Below are positions 57,861-64,000 of a stretch of 64,000 nucleotides of DNA, piece after piece. Position numbers and translations under genes: made by a program. Under the pieces are notes generated by a model, which was given only the letters and a program-made list of their open reading frames with translations, ran no database searches and had not been told where the DNA came from. The stretch comes from Phymorhynchus buccinoides. Taxonomy: Eukaryota > Mollusca > Gastropoda > Neogastropoda > Raphitomidae. Within the stretch, counting starts at the first letter, position 1; every line of letters begins with the position of its first letter. Location of the stretch: assembly GCA_017654935.2 (NCBI GenBank), contig CM065712.1, positions 24,994,547-25,058,546 on the forward strand. Reading direction: 5' to 3'.

Positions 57861-59916
57861 TACTTTGTGTAACTGAGATTTCCGGGAGAACTGCGACGAC
57901 ATCCTGCCCTTCCCCTCCTGGCTGCTAGCCCCTGGAATTCCACAGGCTAGCTCGACCAGTTGCATTAAACTACTGCCAGGACCCATGGAGATTATTGAAG
58001 GGTTACAGGAGGGTGGAAGGAGGGAAGCCAGTCCCTCCAAGAGAAGTGTGGGTTTGTTTGTTGCTCTGGCCCTGGCAAAATGCTTGAGGACTTCAGACAT
58101 GAAGACCTCAGCTGTAGATTTTCCGTTAGTTTGTTGGGTGTTGTTGTCAGGGAAGATGGGGCATTGGACTTGGGCAGGTTGTGTGGGTTTGGGTTGTAGG
58201 GTGTTGTTTAGCTGATTTGTGTGTGATTTGAAAAGTTTGTCCATGTGTGTTGTTAGTTTGTCCATCATTTTGGCAGTGTGTTGATTAATTTTCTCTGTTA
58301 TGATTTCATCAAGGCGGTTCTGGGAAGCCTGTTGTGGAGCCAGAAGCTTCGCCTTGGTGGCCTTGTTTCGAAGCCTTCTTGTAACTGTGCTTGAGAGTCT
58401 ACTTCGCACAGGAAAGCGCACTGTTGGGGACCTGGGTCCTGGGGGGAGAGGGGGGGGGGGGCTTGTGAGGGGGTCGGAGTCAGAGAGTTACTGTGGATGG
58501 TTGGTTGTTCATGTGAGTGGGCAGGGGTATTTGGTTGTGTGGTTTTGTTCCTGGACAAGGTGTGTGCGTATGTATTGGTTGGTTGCTGTTGTTTTTGTTG
58601 TTGTGGGGGCAGGCGCCATGATGGATCAATTTCTGGGGCGGGGGTGAAAGGGGGGTTTGTTCACGTTGTTGTTTTTCTGTCTCAAGGACCTGTTTAGCTC
58701 TACGTGTTGCTTCCGCGTACGTGATGAAGACCTAGGCTCTTATTTTATTTGCTTTGAGTCTGATCTGATATTGAGGACAGCCGTTGTAGGCAGCAGAGTG
58801 TGGGCCCCCACAGATTACGCACTTGGCCATGGGGGCCACGCAGTCTTTGGCTGCGTGGCCGGGCCCGGCGCACTTGGTACAGATGTGTTTAGTGGCACGG
58901 CATTGGTCGATGTTATGACCTAGCCGTGCACACTTCCTACACCTCCTGACAGGGGCCACAAAGGGTTGTACTACGTATTCGGTGATTGATATATGAGTGA
59001 ATTTGGGTAAAATGGGTTTATTGAATGTGATTTTGAGTGCTTTAGAATCTGTTCCATCTCTGTTTTTTAGGCGCATGATGGATTTGGCCTCGGAAATGTA
59101 GGGGAGTAGATTTTGGATATTTTCACTGAGGGGTATGGGTTTGATGACCCCCTCGGTGGTGATTGATGGGATAGAGCACGTGATTGGAATTTTAGACACT
59201 TCTTGGAGTTTGGATAGGCGATTTTGTTGTTCTGCAGACTGACAACCGATCAGCCACCGATTGCCCGCAAGGGGTCTCTGGCTGACGATGGTACCAATTG
59301 AGTTGTTCCACAACTTCATCTGTGACAGTGGGCCAAGGCCACTAATGGTGGCTGGTCCCGTGCCCAGGTCCTGGACTATGACAGGATGTTTTACGAAGGT
59401 GGGTGGTGGTAATGGTTGGTTGATGTTTCTATGTGGACGTGGTGGTACTCTTTTTGTGGTTTGTTGTTGTTGTGAGTTGTCCTGAACAGACATGGTAGAC
59501 TCTGGGTCAGTGTTGTTGGTATGCTTGTTGTTGTCCACACTGTTTAAGGTGTCGACGCTGTTGGAGAGTCTGACAGGGGTTGTAATTTCACTGTCTTTGT
59601 CTCCTTCTTGTTGCGAGTGCGACTCGCGATCAGTGGGAGGGAGACAGCTGGGGCCCTCACCCTCCATAATCGCGAGCTCTTCTCTTGTTTTCTTTTTGGT
59701 CCTTTTTTGGAGGGCTGGAGGAAGAACCAGCTCTCCTAAGTCTTTTGCGAGTGGGGGTGAAGAGTGTGAACACTCCCTCGGCTGAGGTCCCCTTGGGTGT
59801 ATTTGCAAATACAACGTCCTGTTCTTCCAGTGACACATTTGGACTGGGAAGACTCCCTGTCTGTCTGAGACATCGGGGGGATCCTTTCCCCCTCTTTTTT
59901 TCTGACTTTCGCTCAT
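57861..59916 (-). pseudogene. Element H gag copy, right arm
   Basis: Counterpart of 25,317-27,380: body with three zinc knuckles open 59,916-58,732, TAG at the same place, C-terminal part 58,421-57,861. The C run of the left copy is interrupted here (near 58,441-58,461). About eight substitutions from the left arm are clustered within about 90 bases around 59,720-59,800, over the VFTLFTPT segment. Confidence 0.82.
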
Positions 59917-61655
59917 AGTTCACACTTATTTCAACATTCAAAGAACCAAAAACATGGGAAAAATCATAAAGGGAAGTGGGTAAAAATGTTTATTAGAAAA
60001 ATATAAATATACACAAAGATTTCGAAGGGTGCCAACCCAGGACGAGAGGAACTACACTTAAACTATTGGCTTTGTTAGGATAGAGAGGCCAAGAGTGAAC
60101 TGGGACTCAAGACTGTCTTGAGGTTTCTATTTACTCACAATTTTTTTTTACAGGAGGAAAAGGCCCTCAGGGAGGAACCTCGCGGTGGTGTGGAGGATGG
60201 CAGTGTAGCTACTTCGTCCGGATGAGGTGGCCCCTTTTGAAACGGTGGTTTGCGTGCAGCAGCAGTGTAGGCCTGAGCCTAATGGTAGCCTGCTTTCTCT
60301 CTTTCTCTCTTCTGTCGTGTGACTTCAAACAGGCGAGCTTTGAAACTCGACTGTGATGTAGCTCCTTTTCTTCTTGTCGCTGATTTCTTCTCTAGACACC
60401 CTCTCGGCTTGGCAGTCAAGTGCAGAGTGAATGACGATGAATGATTCTGTCTCTCTGTCTGTTCTGATTCTGAATGAATGAACTCTGCTCTGATCTGGTC
60501 TTACCCAAGTGAATTAATTTTGGTGTTTTACGTCCTCTCGACCCGGGAAGGCACATATGGGACATGTGTATTAGTAGGGTATGTGAAAAATAAAGAAAAC
60601 GAACATTTTACGAGACATACAGAGACAAAACGTGGACATTACATATAATTGGGAGGAGGGGGTGGAATTCTCTGTGTGCGCAAGTTAAGATATTCGTTTG
60701 AGAAGATTGGGAAGCTGGGTTCGTGTTAAAACAGATTGTGAATCGTAATTCTTAATAAAAGGAATCTATATGTGTGTAAAATGTTGTATTTTTTTAAAAA
60801 CTTGTGTATTTTGTCTGACCCAAACCGACGAAATTCTATACATTAAAATTCCAGGGCTACTGGATTTAAAAGTCAAGAAATATCTTTATTTTATTATTAA
60901 AAGCCTTGTGTACATTTATATTTACAAATATTTATTTAATTCATTTACAAAAATTTATGACTTGATATTTCAAGTCAAAGGGCAAGGCCCATAAATTGAT
61001 AAAATTTAAAATATCCTACCGGGGGAGAGAACTCTCTCCCCAGTGACTTCCCTGTAAATAAAGGCAGGGGAAATATATACATCGCGGATAGTGTTGTTCT
61101 TATTAAAAACGGTGAAGTTCTGTGTTTATACATTTATTTACATGATGTTCTGGGAACAACAAAAGAGGGGGAGGGAGGGACTTCGGAGGGTCTCAGCACA
61201 CAGTGGGGGGCGGGACAAACGGGGGGAGCGGTACGCAGGCCATCCCTGCGTCAGCAACCCCACGCAGGCCCACCCCAACACAGGGGAGACCAGCTCAACG
61301 AAGAAAAATAAGAATAAAAAAGGTTCCCAGAACATGGGGATATAGGCCGTAATGTTTATTTAGTATTATATTATATCATTCATACTACGTTCATTCAATT
61401 ATTAATATTTTGATTTTTGCGGCAATAGCGCAACCAGAAAGGGAGACTACCCAGTTGGTATCGTGATCCATATTGGTGGGGACCCCACGTTAAAATTTGT
61501 AAAAATGCTTGTTATAAAATGCGAATTAGGTTAAAATATGTTTGGAGGATAAGATATTTACGGTTAAAATGTTGTTCATAAATATATAAAAGTCATCTTG
61601 GGACAGGTATGAGCTGTGTTGGACCCCGGCAGGCAATCGGCAGCCGTGGTGCATC

Positions 61656-63016
61656 AGAGAGAGAAAAATAGAGATTTTACGCCTTCTGAGTCAACAGACT
61701 ATTTGGGGCATTTTAATTTATAAAGATCCTAGAGAAAAGGTGGATTTTGAGTTTATAAGATGAAGTTTGAAAGAATAGGTTATTTGTTTTAACAGAGTTT
61801 TATAAAAGTTTTTTATTTTAATAGCGCAAGCTGAAGAATATAAAATTTATGTTTGTGATAAAATATTTTGTTTTTAAAAGATATTTAGCTGTTTGCTTTA
61901 AAATCTGGCAGATTGGAGGAGGTCTGATTAAAAAAAACACCAGGGCTACAGTTAAAATTCATGCATTTGATGCTCAACTGAGCTATTTGATAAAATAAAA
62001 AAAAATCCGTGTTTGTGCTCGGGAAGAGCTTTATTATTAAAATTCTTGACAGGCATATGCCTGTATACAAGCTGATATACAGTTTTAAAAAACCTATAAA
62101 AAAGGTTATGTAAAAGTAAAATTTATTATTTTATTTCCATTTTCTATATGTACATCACTTTTGTATAAGACTATCCTATTAGGTTTTTGTCCCTTAGGAC
62201 TTAATACAACTAATAGCTATTTAGAAGTTTTAGTTGTGAGTTTATTTGGTCCAATGGCGACTGTTGTCTTTTGTTCCTTAGACCAAAAGTTATTAGACCA
62301 AAAGTTATTAAAATTGATATGTACATTGTTATTATGTACACAACTTTTACAAACAAACTGTTTAGACCTTTTACAAGTAAAGTTATTTATTGTTTTTATA
62401 GAAAAACTTATTTAAAATATACCTAAGTTGTGTTTAATCTATGTTAAAATTTGTTAAGTGTTTAACTTATTTAATCTTGTCCATAGGACAGAGCGTAATG
62501 TTATTTTCACATATGTGAATATGTAAAATTGTTAAAAGTTATGTTAAAAAAATTGTTTTTTGTTTTGATTAAGTTGTGGGACCTAACCCCTACAAATTGA
62601 TCTTTTAGGTATATAGATTCAGTTTTAATCTGGGTCCGTCTATAACGAGTTGGTTATAAGAGCCAGTCATTTCATTTTCTTTTCCCAGGAACCTTTGTAC
62701 ACCACTACTATGTGTGTACCCTTTGTTTATTGATTGTACCTGTCCTATTAGGACGTTTTATGCATAGTTTAAGATTATTTTATTAAAATCTATATCTTTA
62801 AAATTGTTTATTATGTTAAAAATAGGTTAAGATTTGGTAAAAAACTAGTTTATGAATATTGAAGTTTCATAGTTATATTAAAAGTTGCTATTAAAATCTG
62901 GTTTGTTTTATGTATATTTTGGTCTGACATATTTTGACCATGTGTAATTTATTATTTAAATAGATGAGATCTAGTCCAGATCCATTATATTATATGAAGT
63001 TGTTTATGAGTGGGGG
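61656..63016 (-). mobile_element. Nested 3'-UTR-only insertion, right arm
   Basis: Counterpart of 22,247-23,608, with GAT at both junctions; absent from copy A. Confidence 0.78.
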
Positions 63017-63458
63017 GATCTTAAAAGTAGTAGTGGGGTGTATGTTTGCTTTGGACCTCTTCGTTAAGCGAGAGGACCAATGAAAAGCGTTGCAAATTTT
63101 GACAGTGAAGTACTACACGAATATTCGCGATATGAGGCGTTCATCACGTAGCTTGTTTCTATCTTTTGATTTTGCCAGGACCAATGAAAATGCTTTAAGG
63201 TTTGCCGTGCTTGGCTCTATAGTATGCTGTTGGTTATAAGGCAGAGACTTACAAAATTTATCATTTTATTTTGGTTTTGATTTCCGTGTTCATCTGCAGA
63301 GTCCCGAGGGGGGAGGGCTACAAAATCCACCCCGCCCTCGATATCGTACAGGTGAACGTTATGTTATAATATTTTAATATATATATGTTGGCATGGGAGC
63401 CCGAGCACAAGTGAGAGTGGGATAGAGTGGTGGTGAGAGAGGTTAACGATTCTTTCTT

Positions 63459-63509
63459 GTCTGGGGCGGGGGGAGGGAGGGAGAGGGACCCCTCCTCCCC
63501 GCCCCAGAC
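63459..63509 (-). other. Conserved 3'-UTR hairpin (copy C)
   Basis: Same perfect 13-bp stem and pyrimidine loop as 21,755-21,805. Confidence 0.6.
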
Positions 63510-63855
63510 AGAGGAAAGGCGCCGTGTGCCGGGGTCCTGCACGAATGCGGAGGGACCCCAGGCGCCATGGCGCGACGCTGTGGCGTGACGGCTACGATGG
63601 AAGCCCCCCGGAGGTCGGGCCGCGCACCACCACAAGGGGGGGGGGGGGGGGGGGAAGTAAAAAGAAGTGCTCAAAAAGGAGCCAGCACTAGTGGTAATGC
63701 GTGCTGTATGTTAAAAAAGGGGAAGGGGGGGGGGCATAAAGGGAGATGGAGTGTGGTCAGGTGCGCAGACCGCTGTCCGGGGGGACCCCTCCCTCACCGG
63801 TGTAAAGAGTATGAGTAGGGCTGCGTTGATAAGTTGTTTTATGTGTTTTAATTAG

Positions 63856-64000
63856 AATAGGTGGCCGAAGGAGGCGTTCTTAATTGCCTCCCCGAACCAT
63901 ACCAGGGGGGACCATTCCTGTGGGCCTCTAGATAGGATGGAGTCTTGGGTAAAAGGGATATTTAGAGGTTTTAGTTTGTCTAGAAAGGTTGATAGTTGGT
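63856..64000 (-). pseudogene. Family-1 ORF2 C-terminal end, partial at window edge
   Basis: Encodes the last ~48 codons ending ...NASFGHLF, matching 21,271-21,419; the rest is beyond the window. Confidence 0.85.

Larger units (their letters stand above)
56929..60528 (-). mobile_element. Element H 5' portion, right arm
   Basis: Inverted copy of 24,716-28,311: ORF2 endonuclease part (57,074-57,778), gag C-terminal part (57,858-58,421), gag body and 5' UTR (59,942-60,528). Confidence 0.75.
42845..64000 (-). repeat. Right arm of the >20-kb inverted repeat
   Basis: Inverted copy of 21,271-41,818; continues past the window end. It contains minus-strand copies of H, Y, D, e2, e3 and family 1 in the mirrored order. 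Confidence 0.95.
60529..64000 (-). mobile_element. Family-1 non-LTR retrotransposon (copy C), right arm, runs off the window
   Basis: Inverted copy of the B 3' region: distal 3' UTR (60,529-61,655), nested 3'-UTR-only insertion (61,656-63,016), proximal 3' UTR (63,017-63,855), and the last ~48 codons of ORF2 (63,856-64,000). Relative to B the distal 3' UTR keeps an extra piece near 61,018-61,055 with GGGGGAGAGAACTCTCTCCCC. Confidence 0.85.

Overview
The window looks like repeat-dense genomic DNA from a eukaryote, probably a marine invertebrate and plausibly a mollusc. It is AT-rich, full of (CT)n and homopolymer C tracts, and carries AAGGTCA/TGACCTT-rich tandem repeats of the kind common in bivalve and gastropod genomes; the species is not identifiable from this alone. 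No host gene, tRNA, rRNA or CRISPR array was found. Almost everything readable is mobile DNA.

Region 1 (1-8,995) is a decayed Maverick/Polinton-like (adintovirus-like) DNA element. It holds a protein-primed type B DNA polymerase broken by frameshifts, a minus-strand cassette of two intact unknown ORFs plus a broken one, a broken pair of convergent structural-type genes, a broken probable major capsid gene, and the first ~85 codons of a probable packaging ATPase cut off by a retrotransposon. Region 2 (8,996-12,447, minus strand) is that retrotransposon: a truncated non-LTR element with RT, RNase H and 3' UTR. Region 3 (12,448-15,792) is non-genic with a microsatellite and a 179-bp tandem duplication, ending in a 500-N gap.

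Region 4 (16,293-42,344, plus strand) is a pile of non-LTR retrotransposons of the Jockey/I superfamily (gag with three zinc knuckles, AP-type endonuclease, RT, RNase H, C-terminal zinc motif). A family-1 copy (16,293 to ~24,715) carries a 1.36-kb nested insertion. It is followed by a host element H whose ORF2 is interrupted at one site by four insertions in the same orientation (Y, D, a 60-bp tail e2, and e3). Copies of the same target sequence (TCAATTCCT...) lie between all of them, and H ORF2 then resumes at ~40,936.

Region 5 (42,845-64,000, minus strand) repeats region 4 as an inverted copy, about 99% identical where sequence quality is good, around a second 500-N gap. The arms are at least 20.5 kb long. 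They may be a real palindrome or, perhaps more likely, two haplotype contigs or a fold-back joined head to head. Sequence beside the gap and at 45,476-46,755 is of raw-read quality.

The most interesting signals are: repeated insertion at one 13-bp site inside a retrotransposon's own ORF2; a shared 3'-terminal tail (small hairpin, then a CGTAAAA box, then a pyrimidine repeat, with no poly-A); a conserved 3'-UTR hairpin with an invariant pyrimidine loop and family-specific stems; a Ser where the endonuclease catalytic Glu is expected; and several out-of-register chimeric joins.
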